Source of the DNA: Bacteroidota bacterium
GTDB lineage: Bacteria; Bacteroidota; Bacteroidia; Bacteroidales; GWE2-29-8
DNA length: 40,181 nt
Assembly: GCA_030706235.1 (NCBI GenBank)
Contig: JAUZOY010000003.1
Location: forward strand, 1-40,181
Direction: 5' to 3'
Below, piece by piece: positions 17,915 to 28,098 of the stretch. Every line of letters begins with the position of its first letter. The stretch's first letter is position 1. Position numbers and translations under genes: made by a program. The notes beneath the pieces are model-generated. The model was not told where the DNA came from. It saw only the letters and a program-made list of their open reading frames with translations, and searched no databases.

Positions 17915-19504
17915 TTATTTGATTGTATTTATTAAATTATCTGATTTTGAAGGGAAATCTATATTATAATGAAGGCCACGGCTTTCTTTTCTGTCTATTG
18001 CCATTTTTATAATCAGATAGGCCACATTTATAACGTTTCTTAATTCACAAAGTTGTGGAGATAATGTTGATCTGATAAAAAGATCTTCAGTTTCCCTGTA
18101 AATAATTTCTAATCTGTCGAGAGCTCTTTTTAATCGGAGATTTGATCTGACAATACCTACATAAACACTCATTATAGATTCTACTTCCTTCATGCTTTGA
18201 GTGATCAAAACCATTTCTTCAGGACTTGATGTCCCTTCATCATTCCAATCAGGAACTTCATGGCAAAAATTGATGTTTTGTATCGCTTCTATAGCATCAA
18301 TACTTGCTCTGTGTGAAAATACGACTGCTTCAAGAAGAGAATTTGATGCAAGTCTGTTTGCTCCATGCAGACCGGTACATGCACATTCTCCAACAGCATA
18401 TAGATGCTTTATTGTCGATCTGGCATATTCATCTGCTTTTATTCCGCCGCACATATAATGGGCACAGGGTACAACAGGAATCATTTCCTTAGAAATATCT
18501 ATGCCAATAGATAGACATTTATTATAAATAGTAGGAAATTTATCCATTAATTCATCTTTCCCAATATGTCTGCAATCAAGATAAACATAATCATCCCCAC
18601 TTATTTTCATCTCTTTATCTATTGCTCTTGCTGTAATATCACGGGGAGCAAGTGATTTACGTGGATCATATTTCTGCATAAATTCTTTCCCGTCGATAGT
18701 CTTGAGAATTCCGCCGTGACCTCTTACTGCTTCTGATATCAGAAATGAAGGCTTTTCATGAAGATTATAAAGAGAAGTCGGATGAAACTGAACAAATTCT
18801 ACATTTTCTATTTTGCCTTTTGCCCTGTAAACCATAGCAATTCCATCTCCGGTTGCTATATTGGGGTTTGTAGTTGTTGAGTATACTCTCCCCGTACCAC
18901 CTGTGGCCATCAAAGTGACCTTGGAAAGAATGGTTTTAATCATTCCGGTTTTCATGTCCATAACATAAGCCCCATAGCATTCTATATCAGGTGTAGTTCT
19001 TCTGACATCTATGCCCAGATGATGTTGAGTGATGATTTCTATTGCAAAATTATATTCAAGAATTTCTATGTTTTTTTCTTTTCGGACCTGGGCAAGTAAG
19101 GCTCTTTCAATTTCTGCACCTGTTTTGTCTTTATGATGAAGAACTCTGTATTCAGAATGTCCTCCCTCTCTTGCAAGATCGAAAAGTCCTTTGTCAGTTT
19201 TGTCAAATTCTGTTCCCCAACTGATTAATTCTTTAATTCTTTGATGTGATTCAGATACGACCAGCCTGACAGTTTTTTCATCACAAAGGCCATCGCCGCA
19301 ATTCAGTGTGTCCTGAATATGTTTCTCATATGAATCAGGATCGTAAATCGCTGATGCAATGCCTCCCTGTGCTAAATTTGTACTTGATTCCTCAGGTCCT
19401 GCTTTTGTTACTATACATACTTTCCCGTATGGAGCTACCTTTAAAGCAAAAGATAATCCGGCTATACCACTGCCAATTATAAGGAAATCTACTTCTTTTC
19501 TCAT
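17915..19504 (-). CDS. nadB: L-aspartate oxidase
   Basis: DFLIIGSGIAGLSFALKVAPYGKVCIVTKAGPEESSTNLAQGGIA; GRVYSTTTNPNIATGDGIAM; CAHYMCGGIKADEYARSTIKHLYAVGECACTGLHGANRLASNSLLE. Confidence 0.96.
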   Translation of the reverse strand: MRKEVDFLIIGSGIAGLSFALKVAPYGKVCIVTKAGPEESSTNLAQGGIASAIYDPDSYEKHIQDTLNCGDGLCDEKTVRLVVSESHQRIKELISWGTEFDKTDKGLFDLAREGGHSEYRVLHHKDKTGAEIERALLAQVRKEKNIEILEYNFAIEIITQHHLGIDVRRTTPDIECYGAYVMDMKTGMIKTILSKVTLMATGGTGRVYSTTTNPNIATGDGIAMVYRAKGKIENVEFVQFHPTSLYNLHEKPSFLISEAVRGHGGILKTIDGKEFMQKYDPRKSLAPRDITARAIDKEMKISGDDYVYLDCRHIGKDELMDKFPTIYNKCLSIGIDISKEMIPVVPCAHYMCGGIKADEYARSTIKHLYAVGECACTGLHGANRLASNSLLEAVVFSHRASIDAIEAIQNINFCHEVPDWNDEGTSSPEEMVLITQSMKEVESIMSVYVGIVRSNLRLKRALDRLEIIYRETEDLFIRSTLSPQLCELRNVINVAYLIIKMAIDRKESRGLHYNIDFPSKSDNLINTIK

Positions 19505-19539
19505 TATTATTAAATAATCGTATGAATATTTTAACGTTG

Positions 19540-19552
19540 CAAACCTACATAA
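19540..19552 (-). promoter_or_regulatory. Extended -7 promoter element TTATGTAGGTTTG (nadB)
   Basis: CAAACCTACATAA on + strand, 36 nt upstream of the nadB start. Confidence 0.6.
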
Positions 19553-19663
19553 ATTTTAGCAAATGATGTTCTATAGAAATATATTTTGGAACAGTATTGC
19601 CGTTTATTTAAAAGTAACCGCATTAATTACAAATCTATTAAAAAAAATTATTGTTTTTGATAA

Positions 19664-19676
19664 TTATGTATCTTTG
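19664..19676 (+). promoter_or_regulatory. Extended -7 promoter element TTATGTATCTTTG
   Basis: Matches TTATGTAnnTTTG; 45 nt upstream of the 19721 ORF. Confidence 0.6.
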
Positions 19677-19720
19677 CATACAAAAGAAAATGTAGTTATT
19701 GCTAAAAAAACAAAATAATT

Positions 19721-19993
19721 ATGGCACATCAGGAAACAACAGAAAATTTATCTAAAGAACAGATAACTTTTAATGACTACATCCGTAGGGGAGATGACTT
19801 TGTCAGAATACAAATTTACAGGAATGCTCTGGAATGGTATAATTTAGCTCTTCAAATGGGTATTGATAATTCTATTCCTAAAAGAAAAATAAGTGAATGT
19901 AAAGAGAAAATAAATGGCGATAATAAAATCATTGCTTTTGTGCTTTTTCTGGCTGCAATTGTTCTTTCTGTAGTTTTTATAGTTAACCATTAA
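19721..19993 (+). CDS. Small TPR-like protein with C-terminal TM helix
   Basis: GDDFVRIQIYRNALEWYNLALQMG repeat followed by IIAFVLFLAAIVLSVVFIVNH. Confidence 0.75.
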   Translation: MAHQETTENLSKEQITFNDYIRRGDDFVRIQIYRNALEWYNLALQMGIDNSIPKRKISECKEKINGDNKIIAFVLFLAAIVLSVVFIVNH

Positions 19994-20030
19994 CAATCTT
20001 AAAATTTTCAACTTAAATACTGAAAAAACG

Positions 20031-20495
20031 ATGACAAGTATAAAAGAAGGTGATAAAGCTCCGGACATAACCGGCAAGGATCAAAATGGGAATACAATAT
20101 CATTAAAGGATTTTTCCGGCAATACGGTAATATTGTATTTTTATCCTAAAGATAATACACCGGGTTGCACTCAGGAAGCATGTAACCTGAGAGACAATTA
20201 TGAAGTATTGCTTTCGAAAGGTTTGAAAATTATTGGCGTAAGTAATGATAGTGAGGCTTCTCATCAGAAGTTTAAAGAAAAGTATAATTTACCCTTTCCT
20301 CTGATTGCTGATACTGATAAAAAGATTGTTAATGATTATCAGGTGTATGGACCTAAGAATTTTATGGGTAAAGAAGTCATAGGAATTCGAAGAACAACAT
20401 TTATTATTTCTGAAAATGGAATAATTGAAAATATAATTACTAAAGTGAATACAAAAGATCATACAAAGCAGATACTTGAATTACTAAACAAATAA
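20031..20495 (+). CDS. bcp: Thioredoxin-dependent thiol peroxidase (BCP peroxiredoxin)
   Basis: GDKAPDITGKDQNGN...VILYFYPKDNTPGCTQEACNLRDNY. Confidence 0.95.
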   Translation: MTSIKEGDKAPDITGKDQNGNTISLKDFSGNTVILYFYPKDNTPGCTQEACNLRDNYEVLLSKGLKIIGVSNDSEASHQKFKEKYNLPFPLIADTDKKIVNDYQVYGPKNFMGKEVIGIRRTTFIISENGIIENIITKVNTKDHTKQILELLNK

Positions 20496-20520
20496 TACAG
20501 AAATTATATAATATCAAAAT

Positions 20521-21531
20521 ATGGCAAAAGAAGAAGTTAACGTTAATGAGGAAAAAATAAAAGCATTACAACTGACGATTGATAAGCTTGAAAAAACTTA
20601 TGGAAAAGGAACCATAATGAAGTTGGGTGATTCCCCTGTTGAAAAAGCGGAGATTATTTCTACCGGGTCGCTTGGCCTGGACGTCGCATTGGGAATAGGC
20701 GGTTTACCTAAAGGAAGGGTTATTGAAATATATGGACCTGAATCATCAGGTAAGACAACATTAGCAATTCATGCGATAGCTGAGTCGCAGAAGGCCGGCG
20801 GTATTGCTGCTTTTATTGATGCTGAGCATGCTTTTGATACATCTTATGCTTCGAAATTAGGTGTGGATGTTAAAAATCTTCTTATCTCTCAGCCTGACAA
20901 TGGAGAACAGGCTCTCGAAATAGCCGATAATCTTATTCGCTCAGGTGCTATAGATATAATTGTAATTGACTCTGTAGCCGCTTTGACTCCAAAAAGTGAA
21001 ATAGAAGGCGAAATGGGTGACTCAAAAATGGGGCTACAGGCAAGATTAATGTCTCAGGCTTTAAGAAAACTTACCGGTACTATTAACAAAACGGGATGTT
21101 GTTGCATTTTTATTAATCAGTTGAGAGAAAAAATAGGCATAATGTTCGGAAATCCGGAAACTACAACCGGTGGAAATGCATTGAAATTTTATGCTTCAGT
21201 AAGACTTGATATCAGAAAGGTAAATCAGATAAAAGAAGGTGATAAAATTCTTGGTAACAGGGTTAAGGTTAAGGTTGTAAAGAACAAAATGGCTCCTCCT
21301 TTTAAAACATCTGAATTTGATATTATCTGGGGAGAAGGAATATCAAAGTTAGGTGAGATTATTGATATGGGTGTTGATATGAATATTATAAAAAAGAGTG
21401 GGGCTTGGTTCAGTTATGGTGATGTGAAGCTAGGTCAGGGAAGAGATGCCGTTAAATCTCTTCTTGAAGATAATTTAGAGTTATGCGATGAACTTGAAAA
21501 CAAAATAAGAGATATTTTGCAAAATAACTAA
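20521..21531 (+). CDS. recA: Recombinase RecA
   Basis: [81 protein letters not shown]. Confidence 0.98.
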   Translation: MAKEEVNVNEEKIKALQLTIDKLEKTYGKGTIMKLGDSPVEKAEIISTGSLGLDVALGIGGLPKGRVIEIYGPESSGKTTLAIHAIAESQKAGGIAAFIDAEHAFDTSYASKLGVDVKNLLISQPDNGEQALEIADNLIRSGAIDIIVIDSVAALTPKSEIEGEMGDSKMGLQARLMSQALRKLTGTINKTGCCCIFINQLREKIGIMFGNPETTTGGNALKFYASVRLDIRKVNQIKEGDKILGNRVKVKVVKNKMAPPFKTSEFDIIWGEGISKLGEIIDMGVDMNIIKKSGAWFSYGDVKLGQGRDAVKSLLEDNLELCDELENKIRDILQNN

Positions 21532-21552
21532 TGTTTTATCGATTAATGACAA

Positions 21553-22413
21553 ATGTATAACAGGAGCGAAATCGAAGCACTTGTTAGTCTGCTTGATGAA
21601 ACAGATGAAAGTTTATACAATCAACTTAAGGAAAAGATAATATTCTATGGGGTGGATATTGTTCCTGTCCTTGAAAAGAAATGGGAAATTACATCTGAAG
21701 AATATGTCAGACAACGCATAGAAAATATTACACATCAGATACAGTTTGAAGATGTTTGTATAGAACTTAAGAATTGGCTTGCATTTGGTTCCTCAGATAT
21801 TTTAAAAGGATATATTATCGTTTCAAAATATCACTACCCGGAATTAAATCCGGAAAACATAAATAATACTATAAATCATATAGTACGAGATGTATGGCTG
21901 GAACTTAATGATACTCTCACTCCTTTAGAAAAAATTAAAGTTTTGAATCATATTATATTTGATGTTCATAACTTTAGCAGTAGTATTTTTAATTATAATT
22001 CTCCTCAGGGTTTGTTTCTGAATATTTTACTTGAAAGCAGAAGAGGAAATTCTCTATCTTTGGGATTACTGTATATTATTGTTGCAAGGAAACTAGGTTT
22101 CCCTATTTATGGAGTAAATTTACCTGAGCATTTTATACTTACATATCTTAACGAATCTGCTGATCCTGAATTTTCAAATGGAGATGATATATTGTTTTAT
22201 ATTAATGCTTTTAGCAGAGGTGCCGCTTTTACCAGAACAGAAATAGATTCATACCTAAAACATCTAAAACTCGAAATGGATGAATCATTTTACAGCCCTT
22301 GTTCAAATGTTGATCTGATAAAAAGACTGCTGAATAATTTAAAAATGGCTTATGATAAAACAGGTTATCCTGAAAAGGTTAAAGAAATTGAAATGATGAT
22401 AGAAATATTGTAA
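21553..22413 (+). CDS. SirB1-like transglutaminase-fold protein
   Basis: NSLSLGLLYIIVARKLGFPIYGVNLPEHFILTYL signature. Confidence 0.85.
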   Translation: MYNRSEIEALVSLLDETDESLYNQLKEKIIFYGVDIVPVLEKKWEITSEEYVRQRIENITHQIQFEDVCIELKNWLAFGSSDILKGYIIVSKYHYPELNPENINNTINHIVRDVWLELNDTLTPLEKIKVLNHIIFDVHNFSSSIFNYNSPQGLFLNILLESRRGNSLSLGLLYIIVARKLGFPIYGVNLPEHFILTYLNESADPEFSNGDDILFYINAFSRGAAFTRTEIDSYLKHLKLEMDESFYSPCSNVDLIKRLLNNLKMAYDKTGYPEKVKEIEMMIEIL

Positions 22414-22418
22414 AAACC

Positions 22419-23114
22419 ATGATAAAAAGTATAATAGTTAAGCTATCGCGAGTATATAAAATGCTTAAAGGGAAAGACATCTTTTTCCCTGTTCAGTATA
22501 GGTGTAATAAAATAAAATATGGAAAAAAAGGAGCAGATTGGACTTTTTGTCCTGATCTGATAAATCAGACCAGCATAATCTATTCTTTTGGAGTTGGTAT
22601 GGATATTTCATTTGAACTTGAAATGATTGAAAAATATGGAGTGAAAATATATGCATTTGATCCTACACCTAAATCAATTGAGTGGTTAAATAAGCAGTCA
22701 TTACCTGGTGAATTTGTTTTTTCTCCTATAGGTATTGCTGAATATGACGGAAATGCATTATTTAGTTTTCCTGATAATCCCGATTATGTCTCCGGTTCTA
22801 TGACTCAGAATATGAGAAAAGATAATGAAAAAACCGAAGTAAAAGTTAACAGGTTGGAAACAATTATGAAAATGTATGGACATAAAAGTATTGATATATT
22901 AAAGATGGATATCGAAGGTGCAGAATATAAGGTCATAGATGATATTATCAATACAGGAATAGATATAAAACAAATACTTTTTGAGATTCATCATAGATTT
23001 GAAAATTTGGATATAAAAGATACTAAAACAGCTTTCAGAAAATTAAATATTGCCGGGTATAAGATTTTTAATATTTCTCTGAATGGTGAGGAGTATTCTT
23101 TTATAAAAGTATAA
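22419..23114 (+). CDS. FkbM-family methyltransferase
   Basis: YSFGVGMDISFELEMIEKYGVKIYAFDPTPKSIEWL; VNRLETIMKMYGHKSIDILKMDIEGAEYKVIDDI. Confidence 0.87.
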   Translation: MIKSIIVKLSRVYKMLKGKDIFFPVQYRCNKIKYGKKGADWTFCPDLINQTSIIYSFGVGMDISFELEMIEKYGVKIYAFDPTPKSIEWLNKQSLPGEFVFSPIGIAEYDGNALFSFPDNPDYVSGSMTQNMRKDNEKTEVKVNRLETIMKMYGHKSIDILKMDIEGAEYKVIDDIINTGIDIKQILFEIHHRFENLDIKDTKTAFRKLNIAGYKIFNISLNGEEYSFIKV

Positions 23115-23133
23115 TAAGAATATTGAATAAATT

Positions 23134-24402
23134 TTGGAAATGAAAGTCGTATTGGTAAATACAAATGATACTGGAGGTGGGGCTGCAATCGCATGCAGAA
23201 GGCTTTTAAGTGCGCATGTTAAGAATGGTGTCGATGTTAAAATGCTTGTAAGAACCAAAAACAGTAAAGATAATTATATAGAGAGTACTACTCATAATGG
23301 AATAAAGAGGCTTAGGAATAATTTTAATTTTCTTTATGAGAGACTGGGTTTTATTGCTATAGAAAGTTCTAAAGATGTAAGATTTGCATTTTCATCTGCG
23401 AATATTGGTGAGGATATATCTGATAATAAATTGATTAAAGAAGCTGATTTGATCCATCTTCATTGGGTTAACCAGGGATTTATCTCATTACAGGGGATAG
23501 ATAAACTATTAAAATTGAACAAACCTGTTGTTTGGACTCTTCATGATATGTGGGCTTTTACGGGAGGCTGTCATTATAGTGGTACTTGCTTGAATTACGG
23601 AGAAAATTGTGGTAACTGCTATTTTCTTGATAAACCATCTGAAAATGATATTTCAGCTAAAATTTGGAATAAGAAAAAATCACTTTATGAAAATAAGAAT
23701 ATTACTTTCGTAACATGCAGTAATTGGCTTAAAGAAACTGCAAAACGTAGTACTTTATTAAAAGATTTTAGAATAGAATCAATCCCTAATCCTATTGATA
23801 CAGATAAGTTTTCTCCGGGAGTTCATGAAAGACTTGTTGAGAAACTTAATCTTTCTTTATGCAAAAAATATATTTTATTCGGTGCTGCAAATGTTAATGA
23901 TAAGAGAAAGGGCCTAAATTATTTTATTGAAGCTTTAAATATTCTTAATAATAGACATCCTGAATCAGTTTATAAAGTAGAATTACTCGTTTTTGGTAAA
24001 TCTGTCGGTGATATTTTTAATGAATTACCTTATAAACTTAATAATATGGGAGTGATGAAAAGTCAGAAGGAAATCGCTGAGATATACAGTGTTTCCAATC
24101 TTTTTGTTCTTCCTTCAATAGAGGACAATCTTCCAAATACAATAATGGAGTCCCTTGCTTGTGGTACTGCTGTAGTTGCATTTAATACAGGTGGAATTCC
24201 TGAGATGATAGAGAATGGAGTTAATGGATATCTGGCTGAATATAAGTCTTCAGAAAGTCTTGCAGATAATATTTACAAAGTGTTATTTGAAAGTGATAGT
24301 GAATTGTTGTGCAGAAATGCAAGGGATAAAGTAATGAGTACTTATACTGAAAGTAATGTTAGCAACAAATATCTTGACCTCTACAATGAAATAATTAAGT
24401 AA
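23134..24402 (+). CDS. Glycosyltransferase family 4-type
   Basis: NDTGGGAAIACRRLL N-terminus; LHWVNQGF; C-terminal VLPSIEDNLPNTIMESLACGTAVVAFNTGGIPEMIENGVNGYL. Confidence 0.93.
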   Translation: MEMKVVLVNTNDTGGGAAIACRRLLSAHVKNGVDVKMLVRTKNSKDNYIESTTHNGIKRLRNNFNFLYERLGFIAIESSKDVRFAFSSANIGEDISDNKLIKEADLIHLHWVNQGFISLQGIDKLLKLNKPVVWTLHDMWAFTGGCHYSGTCLNYGENCGNCYFLDKPSENDISAKIWNKKKSLYENKNITFVTCSNWLKETAKRSTLLKDFRIESIPNPIDTDKFSPGVHERLVEKLNLSLCKKYILFGAANVNDKRKGLNYFIEALNILNNRHPESVYKVELLVFGKSVGDIFNELPYKLNNMGVMKSQKEIAEIYSVSNLFVLPSIEDNLPNTIMESLACGTAVVAFNTGGIPEMIENGVNGYLAEYKSSESLADNIYKVLFESDSELLCRNARDKVMSTYTESNVSNKYLDLYNEIIK

Positions 24403-24407
24403 TTTTG
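24400..24407 (+). promoter_or_regulatory. Candidate -7 element TAATTTTG for the HAD-like/rarA genes
   Basis: TAnnTTTG followed by C, 34 nt upstream of the 24441 ORF. Confidence 0.4.
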
Positions 24408-24408
24408 C

Positions 24409-24434
24409 ATCATTAATCATTAAAAAAATCATTA
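24409..24434. repeat. Short ATCATTA repeats (two adjacent 7-mers plus one 5 nt later)
   Basis: ATCATTA|ATCATTA|AAAAA|ATCATTA directly after the TAATTTTG box. Confidence 0.5.
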
Positions 24435-24440
24435 AAAAAA

Positions 24441-24851
24441 ATGAAAACTCTATATTTAGATATTGATGGTGTTCTTGTTGACTCAAAAGAAAGGAAAGCT
24501 GCTGAAAATGGTAAAGAGTTTATAAATTTTATTGTGAATAATTTTGACTGCTACTGGTTGTCTACACGTTGCAAAGGTGAGACAGAATTGGCTATGAATT
24601 ATCTTAGTATGTTTTATGATTCTGAAACTATGGAATTGTTGAAAACTATCAACCCTACAGAATGGGGCGCAATGAAAACTGATGCTATTGAAATGACAGA
24701 TGAATGGTACTGGCTTGATGATGCTCCTTTGTCATTTGAAGTAAATATTTTGAAGAAATATGGACTGCTTAACAGATTAATTGTTGTAGATCTTTCAAAA
24801 GATTATGGATTGAATGGAGTGAAGCTCAAGCTCGAAAAGGTAAAAAATTAA
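24441..24851 (+). CDS. HAD-like hydrolase-type protein
   Basis: MKTLYLDIDGVLVDSKERK motif I; YWLSTRCKG; DEWYWLDDAPLSFE. Confidence 0.75.
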   Translation: MKTLYLDIDGVLVDSKERKAAENGKEFINFIVNNFDCYWLSTRCKGETELAMNYLSMFYDSETMELLKTINPTEWGAMKTDAIEMTDEWYWLDDAPLSFEVNILKKYGLLNRLIVVDLSKDYGLNGVKLKLEKVKN

Positions 24852-24855
24852 CTAT

Positions 24856-26121
24856 ATGACAAACATTCCTCTCGCTGAAAGACTAAGACCAAGAGATTTT
24901 AAGACTTTCATAGGCCAGAAGCATTTAATAGGGGAGGGAGCTGTATTAAGAAATGCTATAAATGCAGGAAATATTCCTTCTATGATATTCTGGGGACCAC
25001 CTGGAGTCGGAAAAACTACTCTTGCAAGAATTATTGCTTCAAAACTTAACCAAAAATTTTATTCCCTGAGTGCAATAAATTCAGGAGTCAAAGATATTAG
25101 GAACGTCATTGATAGTGCTATTAATGATCAGGAGGGGGCAATATTGTTTATTGATGAAATCCATCGGTTCAGTAAATCACAACAGGATTCTCTTTTAGGC
25201 GCTGTTGAAAAAGGAATAGTAACATTAATTGGTGCAACAACTGAAAATCCTTCTTTTGAAGTGATCTCTCCTTTATTATCCCGCTGCCAGGTATATATTC
25301 TCAGACCTTTTGAAGAAAATGAACTTATAGATTTATTAAATTATGCTATAAGTGAAGATGTCTTATTTAAAAACCTAAATATTAAACTGGAGGAAACAGA
25401 AGCATTATTGAGAATTTCCGGAGGAGATGCAAGAAAATTATTGAATGCTCTGGAACTTGTAGTTAATAGTGAAAAGACTGAAGTATATGTAATTACTGAT
25501 AAAAAAGTCCTTAATGTTGTACAGCAAAATCTTGTGCTTTATGACAAAATGGGAGAAATGCACTATGATATTATATCAGCATTTATTAAATCGATGAGAG
25601 GCAGTGATCCTAATGCTACAGTTTATTGGTTGTCAAGAATGGTACAAGCCGGTGAAGATGTTAAGTTTATTGCAAGAAGAATGCTGATATTTGCTTCAGA
25701 GGATATAGGTATGGCGAATCCGACTGCAATGATTTTAGCAAATAACTGCTTTCAGGCTGTAAATGTTATTGGATATCCGGAAAGCGATATTATTCTTTCC
25801 CAAACTGCTGTTTATCTCGCTACTTCTGTCAAAAGCAATGCTTCTTATATGGCGATAAAGAGTGCACATCAAGTAGTAGAAACTACCGGTGACCTTCCCG
25901 TTCCGTTGCATATAAGAAATGCTCCTACCAAATTTATGAAAAATCTTAATTACGGCAAAGATTATAAATATCCTCATGATTTTGAAGGAAATTTTACTCA
26001 GCAGGAATATCTGCCTGATAAAATAAAAAATACTATCCTTTATGATCCGGGAAACAATATAAGAGAAAATGATGTGAGAAAGAGAATGAAAGAACTCTGG
26101 AAAAACAAATATAAATACTAG
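24856..26121 (+). CDS. rarA: Replication-associated recombination protein A (RarA/MgsA AAA+ ATPase)
   Basis: PLAERLRPRDFKTFIGQKHLIG; FWGPPGVGKTTLARIIA; FIDEIHRFSKSQQDSLLGAVEKG; GATTENPSFEV. Confidence 0.96.
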   Translation: MTNIPLAERLRPRDFKTFIGQKHLIGEGAVLRNAINAGNIPSMIFWGPPGVGKTTLARIIASKLNQKFYSLSAINSGVKDIRNVIDSAINDQEGAILFIDEIHRFSKSQQDSLLGAVEKGIVTLIGATTENPSFEVISPLLSRCQVYILRPFEENELIDLLNYAISEDVLFKNLNIKLEETEALLRISGGDARKLLNALELVVNSEKTEVYVITDKKVLNVVQQNLVLYDKMGEMHYDIISAFIKSMRGSDPNATVYWLSRMVQAGEDVKFIARRMLIFASEDIGMANPTAMILANNCFQAVNVIGYPESDIILSQTAVYLATSVKSNASYMAIKSAHQVVETTGDLPVPLHIRNAPTKFMKNLNYGKDYKYPHDFEGNFTQQEYLPDKIKNTILYDPGNNIRENDVRKRMKELWKNKYKY

Positions 26122-26144
26122 AATTAATGATACATTTTGAAAAA

Positions 26145-27239
26145 TTATGTTAGTTTTTCTACTATAATTTTAGTAATTCTTTCAGCAACTTTACCATCCC
26201 AAAGTTCTGGTATTGAGCCTTTCTTAAGATTTCCTGAGAGTACATTAAACGCTGCTTTTTCTACATTCTTTAGGTTTGTACCTATTAGCTGATTTGTCCC
26301 TACAGTTACTGTAACAGGCCTTTCTGTATTATCTCTTACTGTTATACATTGTACTCCGAGATATGTCGTTTCTTCCTGTATGCCGCCACTATCTGTAATA
26401 AGTAATGATGCCCCCTGTGTTAATGCAAGAAATTCTATATAACCAAGTGGTTCTGTCATAATTATATTCTGACTAATCTTGTCTCTGATTCCAAATTTTA
26501 TCAAATTATTCATTGTTCTTGGATGAACTGGAAATACTATTTTTTTTGTGGCAGAAAGATTATTAAGCATATCTACTAGTTGATTAAGACTAACTTCTGA
26601 ATCTACATTACTCGGGCGATGAAAGGTTCCTAATATATATGAATCTTTGACTAATCCCATATCTTTAAGAATCGTAGATTTATCAATTTTAGGAAGATAA
26701 TAAATGAGACTGTCAATCATAACATTACCTGTAAAGTAAATTTTTGAATCATCTATACCTTCTCTTTTAAGATTTTCCAACCCACTTCTTTCTGATACAA
26801 AAAGATAATTGGAGATTACGTCAGTTACCATACGATTGATTTCTTCAGGCATCTCTCTGTCAAAACTTCTTAATCCTGCTTCGACATGAGCAACCGGTAC
26901 TCCTAATTTTGTGGCTACAAGACTACATGCCATTGTTGAGTTAACATCACCAACAACAATGATAAAATCCGGCTTTTCAGAAAGTACAACTTTTTCAAAT
27001 TCTATCATTATTTTTGCTGTTTGTTCTGCATGTGATCCTCCGCCAACACCAAGATAGAAATGAGGTTTAGGCATTTCAAGTTCTTCAAAAAATATTTTGG
27101 ACATTTTTTCATCAAAATGTTGGCCTGTATGACAAATCAGGTGTTGAACCGTTTTATCGTATTTCTGAAATGCTTTGTGTATCGGTGCTACTTTTATAAA
27201 ATTAGGTCGTGCTCCAACTATTGATATTACTTTCTTCAT
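26145..27239 (-). CDS. wecB: UDP-N-acetylglucosamine 2-epimerase (non-hydrolysing)
   Basis: MKKVISIVGARPNFIKVAPI; VVGDVNSTMACSLVA; HVEAGLRSFDREMPEEINR; ITDSGGIQEETTYLGV. Start set at the internal Met rather than 27278. Confidence 0.95.
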   Translation of the reverse strand: MKKVISIVGARPNFIKVAPIHKAFQKYDKTVQHLICHTGQHFDEKMSKIFFEELEMPKPHFYLGVGGGSHAEQTAKIMIEFEKVVLSEKPDFIIVVGDVNSTMACSLVATKLGVPVAHVEAGLRSFDREMPEEINRMVTDVISNYLFVSERSGLENLKREGIDDSKIYFTGNVMIDSLIYYLPKIDKSTILKDMGLVKDSYILGTFHRPSNVDSEVSLNQLVDMLNNLSATKKIVFPVHPRTMNNLIKFGIRDKISQNIIMTEPLGYIEFLALTQGASLLITDSGGIQEETTYLGVQCITVRDNTERPVTVTVGTNQLIGTNLKNVEKAAFNVLSGNLKKGSIPELWDGKVAERITKIIVEKLT

Positions 27240-27939
27240 CTGAATTCTTTTTATCTTTATTCTTTTCTTTACCTTCAATAACTATAACTATTTCTCCTTT
27301 GATATTTTTATCTTTAAAAAAATCAAAAATTTCTGTCAATGTTCCTCTTTGAGTCTCTTCATAAATTTTGGTAAGCTCTCTTGATACTGAGACTCTTCTT
27401 TCTTTGCCAAAAAATTGAATTAATTGTTCTAATGTTTTAACCAGTCTGTGAGGGGACTCGTAAATAATAATTGTTCTTTTTTCTTCTGCCAATTCTTGAA
27501 TTCTGGTATGTCTTCCTTTTTTCTGGGGAAGGAATCCCTCAAAAATAAACCTGTCTGCTGGTAATCCTGAATTTATAAGAGCAGGTATTAAAGCAGTAGG
27601 TCCGGGGAGACATTCTACTTCAATGCCTTGTTCAATGCAATGCCTCACCAGAAGGAATCCGGGATCGGATATTCCGGGTGTCCCGGCATCTGTAACTAGT
27701 CCGATATTTTCCCCGCTAATTATTCTTGAGGTGATGAGCTCTACAGTTTTGTGTTCATTATGTATATGATGTGCAAACATTTTTTTACTTATTCCTAAAT
27801 GCTTCATAAGATTCCCTGTAGTGCGGGTATCTTCAGCAATAATACAGTCAACTTCTTTTAAAATTCTTATTGCCCTGAGTGTAATATCTTCAAGATTACC
27901 GATTGGTGTTGGAATAATATAAAGTTTAGACAAGCTCAA
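27202..27939 (-). CDS. rsmI: 16S rRNA (cytidine-2'-O)-methyltransferase
   Basis: LYIIPTPIGNLEDITLRAIRIL; AEDTRTTGNLMKHLGI; VTDAGTPGISDPG; FEGFLPQKKGRH. Confidence 0.97.
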   Translation of the reverse strand: MSLSKLYIIPTPIGNLEDITLRAIRILKEVDCIIAEDTRTTGNLMKHLGISKKMFAHHIHNEHKTVELITSRIISGENIGLVTDAGTPGISDPGFLLVRHCIEQGIEVECLPGPTALIPALINSGLPADRFIFEGFLPQKKGRHTRIQELAEEKRTIIIYESPHRLVKTLEQLIQFFGKERRVSVSRELTKIYEETQRGTLTEIFDFFKDKNIKGEIVIVIEGKEKNKDKKNSDEESNINSWSTT

Positions 27940-28057
27940 TATATTTATTCGTTTGTTTATAGAATTATTTCATTGCAAATTACTGGCAAATGTATACAAA
28001 CAAATCCATCAAATTATTTTTCTGCCTCATAGCATTATAATAATAAAAGTTATTCTG

Positions 28058-28070
28058 CAAACTTACATAA
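28058..28070 (-). promoter_or_regulatory. Extended -7 promoter element TTATGTAAGTTTG (rsmI)
   Basis: CAAACTTACATAA on + strand, about 119 nt upstream of rsmI. Confidence 0.55.
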
Positions 28071-28098
28071 AATAAATGAATGTGAATATTAATTAATG

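Noticed and set aside
21553-22413. SirB1-like protein lacking a catalytic Cys as a novel pseudoenzyme
   Set aside because: Lack of protease-type catalysis is, as far as I recall, normal for this family, so not notable.
26145-27278. wecB start at 27278 giving a 77-nt overlap with rsmI
   Set aside because: The extra N-terminus MKVKKRIKIKRIQ is not family-like; MKKVISIVGARPN at 27239 is the normal start, leaving a modest 38-nt overlap.
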